64,000 nucleotides of DNA from Ligula intestinalis. Lineage: Eukaryota; Platyhelminthes; Cestoda; Diphyllobothriidea; Diphyllobothriidae. A program made the translations under genes and the position numbers. How positions within the stretch are numbered: the first letter of the stretch is position 1; each line of letters starts with the position of its first letter. Location: positions 11,310,547 to 11,374,546 of the forward strand of contig JAYGXS010000002.1 of NCBI GenBank assembly GCA_036362985.1, read 5' to 3'. Under the pieces are notes generated by a model that saw only the letters and a program-made list of their open reading frames with translations, was not told the DNA's origin and searched no databases. Shown here piece after piece: positions 1-10,594 of this stretch.

Positions 1-960
1 ACTTCCTTTGAAAGACCCAGAGGTTCATAGTCAGATTCCGTAGAAAACACAGGTTGAGGATCTATCAGAGAGAATGCACATATTACCACTGAGCATCGGT
101 GTACTTCACAGAAATCAAACAAAGTGCTCGATTGGTTGACAGATTTTTGCAATGCTTATCAGAATCAAAATTTTCCTCGCCAATTTTCTTCGTTTGAGTG
201 CAAGTGTTGGTCAGTATTCGTTAGAAATTTTCCATTCTGTAAGGTCACACACTACGGCAGGCGGAGGGATGGTCAATTGCGTGTGATAGTGCGATTTGTA
301 TGGAACCTACCAAACTCCCTCCTTCGCATCCACCTGGGCCCATAAAGACAAGTAGACCGGACGCGAACTCGCGCGAAGGTGGTTGGCACAACATGAGCTG
401 GCGTCTGGACGCGAGGATGCACCCCTTCTCATCTGCAGCCAGGAGGTGGTCCTTCATTGCGTGCACGTGTGACCTGGCACCGCGCGCAAGAAAGTCGGCA
501 GCAGTAGGTATGCTTTGTTACGCTACTTTAGAGTTGGCAGTTTCCCAAATAGCACATTGACAAACAGTTCTTTTCAGTTGTTAGGGCCCGGTTTAAATCA
601 AAATGCACGCCGCCCTAACGAGGCGTTCCCACGCGAGGACGCCGGGCGACCCACGCAGAGTGCATGTGACGACGAGCACAGCGCGGCGGCGCAGGACGCT
701 AACGCAAGCCAGGCAACCAGTCCACCCAAACGCACAAAGTGCAGTGAGACGCCGCGCCCGGCTACACCCACCACAAGACTAACACGTCATCCGCACGACT
801 CACCCAGCCAATGAAGTCGGGCGTCACTTGTGGTCACCATGTAATTGGTCCAACCTTGAACATACGCGTTTGCTTGCTTTAAAGTATGCTGTACTAGGTA
901 ATCTCGAAGACTTCTGCTTTCAGCGCAATTCGTTTCCTGTTTTTCTTTCAGGGCTCACAC
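1..960. other. No recognised gene; GC-rich tract at 590-830
   Basis: Several overlapping open frames of 73-99 codons occur on both strands, but they overlap one another and show no motif, splice pattern or family resemblance. They are best explained by the GC- and CpG-rich composition of roughly 590-830, which contrasts with the AT-rich surroundings. The tract could be a repeat copy or a CpG-rich element. I see nothing that decides. Confidence 0.4.
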
Positions 961-1061
961 AAGGCGTAGTTAGACGGCAATAACTCAGCTTTGGCCACAT
1001 TTACAACATCAGTCATTCATCATCAGGCCGGTACATTGACATGGAGAATTAAAATGGTCAG

Positions 1062-1470
1062 TTAATTGCAGCGTTTTTATGATCGTCAGGTTGGGGGGAG
1101 AAGGCTGGTGTTATTGAGCATCTGGGTTTTCCCTCGTCTCCTGAATGCGGGTGACAGCGCATGTAGGACGTTGGTTGCGATGCGCAGAGAAGACAGGGGG
1201 GATTTTCTCATGGTCAGGGGATTGAGGTCTGTATGTCAGGCGTGCACCGTGCGCTTGACTATTATCTGTGCCTTTGTTGTGTGCTTTCGAACGCTGGTAC
1301 AAGCGATACGCCTCCCTTGGCCGACAGCACGCGGAAATCCTACGCCTCCTGAAGCCAAGCCGTTCCAGAACAAATAAAACGAAGCTGCAGAGAAAAGTCA
1401 AGCGTACGCTACGCGGCTGACATACACACCTCAATCCACTGACTTTGGGAAAATCCCACTGTCTTCTCTG
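1062..1470. repeat. Dispersed repeat R, two copies in inverted orientation
   Basis: The segment at about 1188-1290 reappears as its reverse complement at about 1371-1460, with shared blocks such as ATTGAGGTCTGTATGTCAG against its near-complement. The left copy (1062-1290) therefore lies on the minus strand and the right copy (about 1300-1470) on the plus strand. The same family recurs at 19950-20360, in the plus orientation of the right copy. No protein family was recognised. Part of each copy encodes a basic, lysine- and arginine-rich stretch when read on the plus strand at 20 kb. It could be the end of an unidentified transposon. Confidence 0.7.
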
Positions 1471-1521
1471 CGCAAGATTTATTGACGTCAACAAATTTCG
1501 TGACTGCTTCGCAACTGTATC
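1470..1521 (-). ncRNA. Degenerate hammerhead-ribozyme-like motif (Penelope-like tail)
   Basis: On the minus strand the sequence reads GAAA (complement of 1496-1499) followed by an uninterrupted 8-bp helix III (one G-U pair) capped by ACGT and ending AATAAATC. The predicted cleavage cytosine is at 1476. The CUGANGA box is decayed (TTGCGA) and helix I no longer pairs, so activity is unlikely. It is homologous to the copies at 1788-1850, 5955-6003 and 36579-36640. Hammerhead motifs are known in Penelope-like elements; assigning this copy to that class is inference from the shared flanks. Confidence 0.5.
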
Positions 1522-1559
1522 CTGTCGTTGCATGAGCTTGATAAGCAGTTTGAAATTTC

Positions 1560-1900
1560 CCAGAATTACCTGACATAACCTCCAGTTAACCTGGCAATTG
1601 GACACCCAGTTTTAGTCCCCACGTGATTTTCGTTAACTTCCCTCACCCTCTCTAAACGGCCCCTCTTCTTTTAGATACATTGATTCAATGCAGTACTAAA
1701 CTATGGCCCTTGCTATTAAGTCATGTCATTTTGTGAAATCTCAAACCTTCGTATGTTCTATTCCTTATCAAACTCATGCAACGAAAAGATGCAGTTAAGA
1801 AGCTGTCACGAAATTCATTGACGTCAATAAATCCTTCTGTATATGCTTGTTTTAACTTTTTACCGGGGAACAAATGTTTCATGTTTCTTAAACAGCATCT
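1560..1900 (+). mobile_element. Penelope-like element 3' tail / terminal repeat with hammerhead-like motif
   Basis: The stretch from about 1610 to 1800 matches the segment after the endonuclease end at 36410-36600: shared blocks include GATTTTCGYTAACTTCCCTC and GATTYAATGCAGT. Inside, 1788-1840 holds a hammerhead-like fold. GATGCAG precedes a decayed core (TTAAGA), then comes GAAA (1810-1813), an 8-position helix III with one mismatch and an ACGT loop, and then TC at 1832-1833. After the motif the sequence runs into a possible Penelope-like N-terminal coding remnant. That arrangement fits a terminal repeat located 5' of a second element body. Confidence 0.6.
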
Positions 1901-2670
1901 GCCCTTGGATCCAAAAACATCCCTAGATAGACTTTTACGATTTCGATGCAGAATAACGAAAGAAAATAAACACATTGGATTCCTTCAGAACTGCGTAAAC
2001 AGCAAGGAGGATCCAGTTGACTTCCATAAGATCCTCTGTGGAAGTAAATTGCATCCAACTATTAAAAATGTAGAACGTCTTGTGCAATCAAAGATTTAGG
2101 ACATGGTAGCGCATATTTGTACCAACAAATCTCACTTGGATTAGAGAAATCATTTTCTGCACAAGATAAGGTTTTTCTGTGGGTTAAGGTTAATTAAACA
2201 TGCGTGTATCATTCAAAAGAAGACAAGACAGACATACCGCTTTAGATTAACGAAGGCCTTATGCAAGACATCTACTGACGATAATTTTTCTTTGAAAATA
2301 GAGGAACTTATTCTCAATTTATAAGACATCACTCTTATTAAGCTCCAATCAGAGACTTTATCATTAGGAGTAGACTTTTGCGTTTCAGGTGGGAGAATAA
2401 ACCCAGTGGACGTTGAGGCGCAATTTGGGGACTTAAATTCTCAGCTAGTACCCCAACCCACTGGCGACGTCAGCTGGGTGAAAGCAAAATTTGTTGAAAT
2501 TGCGCATCAGTACAGAAAAGCTCCTGTGATACAACCAACTCATCTGCCTAAGGAACACACGACTGCTCTCTCTCTCTACTGAAGCATACTGAAGAAAGTA
2601 TCATTTTAAGCCTGACAAAAGCTATAGAGTGGTCTTCCTTAACCGAGGGGACTATGAGAGGAAAATTGAA
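1880..2670 (+). pseudogene. Penelope-like element N-terminal coding remnant
   Basis: A frame ending at 2099 encodes a segment with LDRLLRFRCRITKENKHIGF, the kind of basic text found near the N-terminus of Penelope-like polyproteins. A second block (about 2370-2580) encodes GGRINPVDVEAQFGDLNSQL followed by a basic, histidine-containing stretch. That resembles the region just before the reverse transcriptase domain of the same family. Several stops separate the two blocks, and the reverse transcriptase itself is missing after about 2670. The family call rests on remembered sequence style and on the adjoining tail, so it is tentative. Confidence 0.45.
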
Positions 2671-2845
2671 TCCATTTGAGTGATAAGATCAAATGTCATC
2701 TAGAGACGTCAAGTCAAGAGGAAACCACGAAAATAAAAGAATCGGAGATTGTATCGAATTGGGCTCTATTGGGCTTTCCTGTTGCCTATTTATTATATTT
2801 ATCATTTAAAAAATCGCGCACAGTTTTTGGATATTAAAATAAGTA

Positions 2846-4397
2846 CAGTGGTCGCTGTTGACCACGTAATTTTCCTTAATTTGTATAAGTTTGATAATTA
2901 CTCCAATACCAGTGTAAATGTATTTAGGAAAACATAAAAGTAATAATGAAAGGCATAAGGCCTATGAAGTACTTAAAATAACTATAGGAATAACTAGGTG
3001 TTTTTAAAGGAATATAAAATTTTCTCGATAATGCCATAGTTCTAGAGACGTAAAAAAGAGCTCTAAATTAAAACAATAAATTGAGATATTGTGTTGAGTT
3101 GAAAACTTTAAGCAACCACTTTCTATAAAATAAAAGAATTTTTCTGTAGTCAAAATATTCTGTAAAGTCTGTTCTAACCGGTTACGTATTTATTGGATGT
3201 CATCGAAAAAAGTGTCAGCAAATTGCTTATTTTTACTACCTTCACTGATCAAATCATAATTTGCGCATCTGTTCGACGGTTACACCAAAACCTTTAAAAT
3301 AAGGTATATGTAAAGAGTATTTACCGAAAGAAAGTGTTTTTGGATATAAGTTCTTAGAATGATGACCATGTTGCTTCTTTGTAGAAATCCCTCGAAACAG
3401 CAAACCACATTGTCAAGAGTAAATCATGTCAGTAGTATAACTCTAAAACTACTATTCCTAAGATTAATAAAAAACTTTCCATAAAAAGTTACCTCTTAGA
3501 AATTGCTTAGATTAGATATTCGGCTAACGAACTTCTGTGTATATTAAATTTCTCAAACGTAATGTCACAATGAAATTTGAGAGTTTTGAGAATTTCTTTA
3601 GGTTTTCTGAAGATAAACAATTCAATTTGACAGGAAATAAAAGAACATTCTTTTTTCTTTATAATGATTTACCCTGCGCATGAGTAGATTAATTCCACTC
3701 TCAGATATATACTGGCAAATTAAAAAAAACTGGCCATATAATTGCCATTTTTGAAAAACTTAATATTATTTCGTCTGTTCCGTTTCTAAATAAAGTAAAA
3801 GAGAATTGTAAAGTATACAAAAAACTATTTTTTACGACTTTCATTTAATAAGGCATTATTTGTGTTAAATCTACGAAAACATGTTAGACATTGATGGACA
3901 TTTGAGGTTAATTGCTGCATTCAAGCAAACACTCTTCTGTTATTCAATTTTGTGCAATGAAACTTAACAGGATATCTAAACATAATTACTTTAACACAAG
4001 TGTACAATGTGACTGCAAACAAATCTGGTTCCTTTAACTTGGCTTCACTTCAATCTAAACAATTTTGGATAAACTTTTCCAGTTCTGGAAGGGATATCTT
4101 TTGAACCTTTTTTATTTATTTTGGAGTTCCTTCTTAGTATTATCAACTTTAACGTGCGGTTTGGTTCGCTCTTTCGTAATAGCATAGGAAATTCCCTTTA
4201 TATGATTCTACTCCCAATTTCCCCAAAAACTAACGTTTATTTATTTTAAGAAACCTAGCTAAAATGACGATTTAATTAAGTAAAAGGCTTTTGCAGAATT
4301 CAATAAACTGAATGAATCACAATGGTGTTTTCAAATATTTGCCAAAGTGTCCGGGCAAATTTCATAATTAGCGTTGCATAATCTTCGGCGGCTACCG
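2846..4397 (-). mobile_element. Tc1/mariner-type transposon copy A with both ends
   Basis: The element starts CAGTGGTCGC after a TA (2844-2845) and ends with the inverted counterpart, GCTACCG before TA (4398-4399). This is the TA-flanked terminal inverted repeat layout of Tc1/mariner. It is 1552 bp, a normal length for an element with one transposase of about 340 residues. It aligns along its length with 25152-26711. Read on the minus strand, the part near 4090-4000 resembles the Tc1 copies at 8.5 and 26.9 kb, which gives the orientation. No intact transposase frame survives; all frames are broken by stops. Confidence 0.7.
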
Positions 4398-4399
4398 TA

Positions 4400-5520
4400 T
4401 TCATAGTATTTTACAGTCTCTACTTTTAAATTATTTTTTCTTTCCCACGATATGCCACACATATGTAACCCTTATTACCACCGGTCCCATACTACTATAG
4501 TGGACACTAAATTTAGCTTTATCCTTGAAATTTCTGTTCGAATTCAGGGAGTTGACTATTTTGTGGTAGAAACAATACAGTTTTTAGAAAGCTGGACTGC
4601 TCTTTGCAGATTTTGATTCTCGAAGTGCAATCAGACGATCTTCGTCGATACCGTTTTTGAAGTCTCCATTCGGAGGTTTAGTAATCTTGAGTGTCCATTT
4701 TGAATATTACAAACCAATATTATAGGTTTCTTTCAGATACAGTTTCTTCTCTTTACACAGCTCAAATATTGCGAGTACAGTTGGCAGCTTTTAAGTGTAG
4801 GTGGAAGATGTAAATAAACAGCTGACTTAAGTGCTCCTTATTTTCAACTTTACTATTCATGATTTAAGCCCACGAAGTAAGATACTACATGTTTTATTAA
4901 GAGGTGACGTTAGCCTTGCAGAATCTAATACTGCTAATTGGACAAATATAAACGAAAACGCAGGAGGTCATCCGTAATTTCTCATACAAAAAAGGTGTTT
5001 AAAGGCGTGCTTCTTATCACTTTAGCAGTTTTCCATCCAAAAAAGCACACTATTATTAACGACCAAGAAGTAAACGTGGGCAGGCTATGTTTTTATAATT
5101 ACTCTGAGCCCCGGCGTTTTCTCCCCTACTTTAAAGGGAAGAATTTGGGTTCCTATTTTTATCCTCTCAGACCAAGGCTCAAACTAGGCGAGAATGCCGC
5201 CGCCTCCCCATCACTATTTGTCATTATTTTTGTGTCGGAATTAAATGTTACATTGGGCAGTAGGCCTCCAGCCGCAGCCCACTCTTTCTTATCATCCTCA
5301 CACAACACATTATGGGTACATGAGAACCGTTTTCCATTTAAATTTTCCTATAATAATGCACATACACACCTTGTTTAATTTGGTTGGCGAACCATTACTA
5401 ATGAATTAATAAAAACAGTAATTAATAATAATTATAGATGAATATGAGAAACATAAAACGTTTGAGGTATCTTTTCCCTGAGTTTATTTTAAAGATTGTG
5501 TAAACAACAGAATGTATTAA
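4400..5520. other. AT-rich intergenic sequence, nothing recognised
   Basis: The longest frame (4938-5378, plus, 146 codons) starts with a basic run and has no recognisable domain, hydrophobic core pattern or splice context. The rest is AT-rich and stop-dense on both strands. I annotate no gene here. Confidence 0.5.
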
Positions 5521-5599
5521 ATGCACAAATTTCCAGAGTGTTCAACAGCTGTGGCTTCTCGTTGCATAACGTCGAAAAAAATGCAAATTGAATTCGTAC

Positions 5600-6003
5600 A
5601 GAAAAATCGATGCAAACAGCAAGGTCAAAGAAACTGGCCACGAAGACTAATCAATAACGTAAGCACGAACAGCTCGTACCTTACGCTACCTGGAGGCAGT
5701 CTGCCAACGGCGGTCTAAACCCGATCTATGCAAACAGCTGGAGCACATGGTGCACCTTAACTTGCCGGCTCCCTGACTAACTTTTTGCCTTGAACCTTTT
5801 TTCCCACGTTTGCCTTAGGCAGTGTTTTAATTTGCTTATGGGATTGATTGGCTTTTTGTGACTATTTCCTATGACTTTGCTATTTGAATCGATTTTTATG
5901 AAAAAATCCAATTTTTAATTAACTTTTGCCTTACTCATGTTATGCAACAAGAAGATGCAGTTGATGAGCACTCCCGTAATTTTTGGATGCAATAACTGTT
6001 TGC
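5600..6003 (+). mobile_element. Penelope-like element 3' fragment with hammerhead-like remnant
   Basis: Read with one frame change, 5680-5780 encodes YLEAVCQRRSKPDLCKQLEH, nearly the same as the C-terminus of the better preserved element at 10500-10594 (YLEAAYIRRFKPDLCKQLEH). A 3' untranslated stretch follows. A hammerhead-like remnant lies at 5955-6003: GATGCAG, core TTGATGA at 5961-5967 and a GTAA in place of GAAA. The tail was later copied together with the neighbouring exon (see 6815-6970). Confidence 0.65.
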
Positions 6004-6053
6004 TGTTTAGGCAATCTTCGAAATAAAACGTTCGGTAAGAGCTGGCAGCTTAC

Positions 6054-6227
6054 CTGGCATATATGACAGTTCTACAAAACTGAAACTGGGTTCTTTAGAA
6101 AGGACGCCTGACAAATAGCCCTCCTCCAGACGGTTTTGGATGAGTTTCTTCGTATCCTGCAGTTTGCTTCCGTGGCCTGTGGAGAGCACTTTTACTTTAA
6201 ATTTCAACAGTCGACTCACATCCTCGT
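6054..6227 (-). CDS. Exon encoding half of a SEA-like domain (duplicate exon)
   Basis: This minus-strand exon is 174 nt, from an acceptor (TTTGTGGTAG) to a strong donor (CCAG|GTAAGC). It enters with two bases of a codon and leaves with one, so it is a symmetric phase 1-1 exon. The 57 residues include KFKVKVLSTGHG, LIQNRLEEGYLSG and EPSFSF. They are largely identical to the last part of the exon at 7196-7609, with the same phases. The alternation of a beta-like strand, a polar helix and a final strand suggests the C-terminal half of a SEA-type extracellular domain; this is tentative. It could be a functional alternative exon or a relic of the local duplication. Confidence 0.55.
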
Positions 6228-6349
6228 CTACCACAAACCCTCACGGCCGGATATCCAGCCGTCATTTATGTACTCTCCCCCTAACTCCTGCCCTATTTAT
6301 ATGGCTTATTTGCCTGTAATTATGAAAATAATTGCCCACATGTTCCATT

Positions 6350-6970
6350 TTATCCCATTGCCATATAAATGTAATGGCCCGAAGAGAATTTATTGTAAGC
6401 TACGGGCGCTCGCCAACGAAGCCATCCGGGTGATTGATAAGGTCCCAGCAAACTATCCCAAGTCCCTGGACCATTGTCTGCTAGAAACAGCAGAAGCAAC
6501 CGCTGCTTGGTTGAGGACTTTGGTCTTGTGCTCTCAAAAGAACCTCATTCAAGCTCTGTACTTGACATGGTTTAAGTGCATGCACTCTTTCCAGCATTCT
6601 TCCTCTCCTCCTGGGCCAGAAATACGAGCATAATTGACCGCTTGTTTACCTAAAATTGCGTTCCTATGCAAACGTAATGGCTTGATGAGAATTTATTAAA
6701 AGCTACGGACGTTTGCAAACAGGATACAATAAATATGTGAGAAAATTCGAGGTCCAGATAAAATATTCCTTACATCATCCCCGGATGAGGAAGAAGAGGA
6801 GACGATTTCTGAGAGAGTGTTATAATTTTCTTATGGTATTGATTGGCCTTTTGTGAATATTTTCTATGACCTTGCTATTTGAATCGATTTTTATGAAAAA
6901 AATGCAATTTTTTAAATTAACTTTTGCCTTACACATGTTATGCAACAAGAGGATACAATGTCAACAGCAG
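6350..6970. repeat. Local duplications, including a copied Penelope-like tail
   Basis: Two blocks are duplicated here. 6361-6416 and 6661-6720 share a 55-60 bp sequence around GAGAATTTATT and AAGCTACGG. Separately, 6815-6970 repeats 5830-5960 (TTGATTGGCYTTTTGTGA and GCTATTTGAATCGATTTTTA), the end of the Penelope-like fragment. Both copies of that tail lie just downstream, in plus coordinates before, a SEA-like exon. This points to one duplication event that carried tail and exon together, followed by a small insertion in the right copy. Confidence 0.65.
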
Positions 6971-7195
6971 TCACTTGGGTTCATTCATTCACGCATTTGA
7001 GTGTACAGGACTGTTTTTAAAACGGAAGTTACTTTTCGACTGAAATTGCTTTAAAAACAAAGTTTTCTAATTGTTGACATTCAAAACAACCTACATTATG
7101 GTGGTAGTTGATCACCAACTCCCATTTTTAGTAGAGCAAAAGTAATAAGAAGTGCATTGGGCATGCTTGTAGGTATCAGCTGGCTGCTAACTTAC

Positions 7196-7609
7196 CTGGC
7201 ATATGGTACTGTGACAGTTCTATAGAACTGAAACTGGGTTCTATAGAGCCGACGCCGGACAGATAGCCCTCCTCCAGACGGTTCTGAATGAGTTCCTTCG
7301 TATCCTGCAGGCTGTTTCCGTGGCCTGTGGAGAGCAGTTTCACTTTAAACTTCACCAGTCTACTCAAATCCTCTGGAAATTTGGGCCGCCGCCCAAGTTG
7401 TGGTTGACTCAGCTGGGCAGCTTCAAAGGACTCTTGTCGGATGGAAGCGACCCTCTGGTACCCAGGCGCGGACCGACACAACTCTTCCAGGCTGCGAGCG
7501 ATGCGCGGTTCCCAGTAGGAGGCGTAGCTGCTGCCTCGTACACCCTGATGAACTGCCTTGTCAGAAAAGGGCTCATTCTGGTAAACAGCCAGGTCGATGG
7601 TGAAGATGA
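7196..7609 (-). CDS. Exon encoding a SEA-like extracellular domain
   Basis: The exon is 414 nt with no stop, an acceptor TTCTTCACTTGTAG and a donor CAG|GTAAGT. It is phase 1-1, as is the duplicate at 6054-6227. The 137 complete codons start IFTIDLAVYQNEPF and continue through an arginine-rich middle (WEPRIARSLEEL). They end in the repeated block KFKVKLLSTGHG ... LIQNRLEEGYLSG ... EPSFSSIEL. The overall pattern resembles a SEA domain (opening strand, helices, then a strand and a helix). I could not confirm a family, and the residues usually found at a SEA cleavage site are not evident. Neighbouring exons of the same gene are not identified. The thyroglobulin exon at 33.4 kb on the same strand also ends in phase 1 and may belong to the same gene. 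Confidence 0.6.
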
Positions 7610-7619
7610 CTACAAGTGA

Positions 7620-8270
7620 AGAAATATTATCGATATAGGCGCCTGTTTTATGACCCAAAGTTAATAATGTTTGCCGGCAGCAAAGTGAATCGACATGAAA
7701 TTCCCAAGGCGGAAAGTAGGAACGCTGGAGAAAGGAGATGTTGGTTGTCTTTATATGCGGAAAATCACGATGTAAGTAGGTCATAAAAGAAACGGTCGGT
7801 TACTACAACACAGATACCTGGGAAGCAAATGTGTCTTTTAAACAGAAAGCCTTGACCAAACCACTATTCAGACAGGTGACTCAGAAAAATTCGATCTTGC
7901 AGATTTTTAGGCTGATACCATCAGTAAAAGAGCATTCCTAATTTTTGTATAACTCATTACAATATCCGCATTGGGACCAATTAGGCCTGTAACAAGATGC
8001 ACTAGGCATTCATAAAGTTCAGTGTAGCGGAACGTAGGTCACAAATCGTCAGAGCGATCGAGGAGTACGTTGGCGGAGGTTGGGGGGAGGTGGGAGGGTG
8101 AGTACCCACTTAATTTCCTTTTTTTAATATCTAGGTACATGGAACATAACATATACACTCCTTACTCATCCAGGCCTCATTGCATAAAAACAAAGAAACA
8201 TCAAACATCCCTCCAACGTCTTTGGTTGTTATACTGCGACCTCCATTCACCAAGTGTACAACATTGTAAC
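7620..8270. other. No feature recognised
   Basis: There are no long frames, repeats or splice-supported exons that I can defend. A short G/T-rich patch occurs at about 8060-8100. Confidence 0.4.
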
Positions 8271-8273
8271 ATA

Positions 8274-9200
8274 CAGTATGGTCCAAAAATAGTGCAACTT
8301 CCGTGACAAAATTTGGCTTGGTATTTAAGCATTTATTTGATTACGTTACTTCGATTTATTGAGAAGATTTAATCCTGGAAAAGCCTTTCATTTAGGATAA
8401 CCGCTCTTTTAGCAAAGTTTTTTCAGGGTAATGTGTTCATAATTTTGGCGAAACTAGGAGACGTCTCAAATCGAAAGAGTTTCCTATGCTGTTAAGTATG
8501 ACAGAAACTAACTTTTGATGAGCATGCATTGCGTTATGGAAGAAGTCTAAAAAAAGTAAAAAAAAAAGGAGCGTAAAACGTATCCCTTCCAGAACCGGAA
8601 AATTTGTCCGAAATTCCTCAGATGCAAATGAGGCCAAATTTAAAGAATCTCATTGACCCTCTCAGAAAGAAAGGACAATTTAAGTTTTAAAAATTATGGC
8701 TAGCTTAACTGGGAAGATGTTTTCCACAAAATGCAGTAACAAAACGTTTTGGTTGCATTTTATTTTTACGCATCGTATGCATGGTGGATAAGCAAACTGT
8801 CTTTTTATGTTACCGTGAAGATATGTAAAACAGGCCTTATTAAATTTTAGTCATATACAAACGTGCTTATTTGTAAACTATAGGTTCCACTTATGCGTTT
8901 TTTAGAAATGGAACATGCACAAGAATAATAATGATTTCAAAAATGGTCATATAAAGCTAACCTTTTTTGTATTCGCAAGCTGATAACAGATCCTGGAAAT
9001 AATCCACTATGGCGGAAAATAAGCCATTATAAGAGAAAAGTAAGCTCTTTTTAATTTCGAAAAACCCATTTTCGGTAAATGCTGTTGATGTATATCCTAT
9101 TTGAAGGTTGTCATGTAAACTGTAAACGGAATCTCGATTGACGGACAAACACACGCAGACACTGAAAACGCTGGAAATGAAGTCAGAGTTTAAAGGACAA
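8274..9200 (+). mobile_element. Tc1/mariner-type transposon, left part only (copy C)
   Basis: A terminal-repeat-like start, TA followed by CAGTATGGTCCAAAAATAG, lies at 8272-8292. The stretch at about 8430-8850 aligns with 26800-27210, where the latter leads into a recognisable Tc1 transposase. A shared block is TATCCCTTCCARAACYGGAAAA. No transposase motif follows before the next element begins at about 9260, so the copy is truncated or decayed. Confidence 0.6.
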
Positions 9201-9261
9201 TATAAAACAAACAGTTATTCATTAATGTTAATGTATATAAAAAAATCTGACTAAAGATAAG

Positions 9262-9378
9262 TCTTTGAAGCATGCTGTGCCCGGAGAGAACTTGAAAATG
9301 GTTATAGCTGTAAGATTTATTGGTACCATAAATTTAGGGAGAGCTCTTCAGTTACAACCCCTCGTTGCATTATCAACG
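9262..9378 (-). repeat. Inverted Penelope-like tail at the 5' edge of the element
   Basis: The reverse complement of this segment matches the 3' tail of the same element at 10755-10825. Both carry TGCAACGAGGGGTTGTAACTG and a GGTACC-containing helix. The inverted copy continues past the ribozyme-like motif into the CCGGG block seen in the tails at 1870 and 36650. Terminal repeats in either direct or inverted orientation, with 5' truncation of the body, are known for Penelope-like elements. Here the body resumes in the middle of the reverse transcriptase. Confidence 0.75.
9309..9356 (-). ncRNA. Hammerhead-ribozyme-like motif with paired helices I and III
   Basis: On the minus strand: TGTAA, then CTGAAGA (a good CUGANGA box), eight bases, then TAAA where GAAA is expected. 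Helix III is six perfect pairs (ATTTAT/ATAAAT) around a GGTACCA loop, then comes cytosine 17 at plus position 9314, and TTACA pairs fully with the opening TGTAA. Helix II is very short: only one G-C pair is obvious. The G-to-T change in GAAA would be expected to abolish cleavage. This is the best preserved fold of the set in the window. Confidence 0.6.
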
Positions 9379-10594
9379 AGATCACCCAGCTCAATTTACA
9401 AGACAAATGCATGCTATCCCTGGACGTGGAGTCCCTGTTTACTAACGTACCGTTGGATAAAACCATTGATATTATCTGCGCTTATTCATCCGACACACGC
9501 CTGCCCCCACAATTACTACGAAACTTACTATAACGTTGTACTGAAAATGTTCAATTTCTGTTCAATGGCCAACTGTATAGACAAATTGACGGAGTCGCAA
9601 TGGGTAGTCCACTCGGACCAACCTTTGCAGACATATTGATGGACCATCTGGAAAGAAAAGTACTTGCAAAATTAAACCACACAACAATCTTCAGACGATA
9701 TGTAGATGATGTTTTTACGATCGTGGAGAACCTGAAAGAAGCCGAGGAATTGCTGTCCACTATGAACAAGTTACATCCAAAGATAAAATTAACTATGGAA
9801 CTGGAACGTGATAACCAACTTTCCTTCCTTGACGTCCACTTGTCCAGACAGACAGATGGCTCCATTTCACGGAGAGAATTCCACAAGAAAACCTGGAAAG
9901 GTCAGTACTTACATTTTCTAAGTTTTGTTCCCATTCAATGGAAACGTTACCTGGTTTGTTACCTTTTCCAGAGGACTAGGAAAATCTGTTTTGTGGATAC
10001 TTTGGACGTAGAATTAGGTTGTCTCAAAGCCACTTTACAGAAGCGTGGATATCCACCCCAGTTTATAGACAAATATAGTAAGCCTCTACGACCCAAAATG
10101 AGTGAACAATTAGCCCCGAAGAAGCCAGTATTTATATCCTTGCCCTTCAAGGGGGATAACGCCCTAAACACAATTAAGAGGCGCTCGCTCAAGACCATAG
10201 AAAGAACCTATTACGCCGCAGAACTCATAATTTGCTCTCCAACAAAGCCCCTGCCGACTCCTTGTGTCAAGGATGCCTTTCCTTTGCACGCCACCTCGAA
10301 TTGCGTTTACGAATTCATTTGCACTTGCAGATGCAAGTACATAGGGCGTACGCAAAGACAATTGGCAACCAGAGCTGGTTATTCAAGCAAGAAAACCGTT
10401 CTCCTCGTTCCTCTATCACTGAACACCTACTGGACACGGGTCATTCGGTAGATCCTATAACTTCTTTCCGAGTTCTTTTTCGAGCACGAACATCTCGAAT
10501 CTTGTGTTACCTGGAAGCTGCTTATATTAGACGCTTTAAACCGGACCTCTGCAAACAGTTGGAGCACGTGGTTAACCTTGCCTTACCTTGGTAA
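9379..10594 (+). pseudogene. Penelope-like element: reverse transcriptase plus GIY-YIG endonuclease (broken)
   Basis: The reverse transcriptase starts mid-domain with LSLDVESLFTNVPLD, continues through GVAMGSPLGPTFADI and reaches the catalytic RYVDDVF near 9700. LSFLDVHLSRQ follows. A GIY-YIG-type endonuclease reads YEFICTCRCKYIGRTQRQ near 10310-10360. The last part (EHLLDTGHSVDP to ALPW, stop at 10592-10594) lies in another frame. The breaks seen are an in-frame TAA at 9531-9533 and a frameshift near 10365. The N-terminal part of the polyprotein is absent. Penelope-like elements move by target-primed reverse transcription and the endonuclease nicks the target; this copy cannot encode a full protein. 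Confidence 0.85.

Noticed and set aside
1111..1605. 164-codon minus-strand frame
   Set aside because: It crosses from repeat R into a Penelope-like tail and is an artefact of joined repeats.
4938..5378. 146-codon frame on the plus strand
   Set aside because: No domain, no coherent composition, no splice context; AT-rich surroundings make such frames expected.
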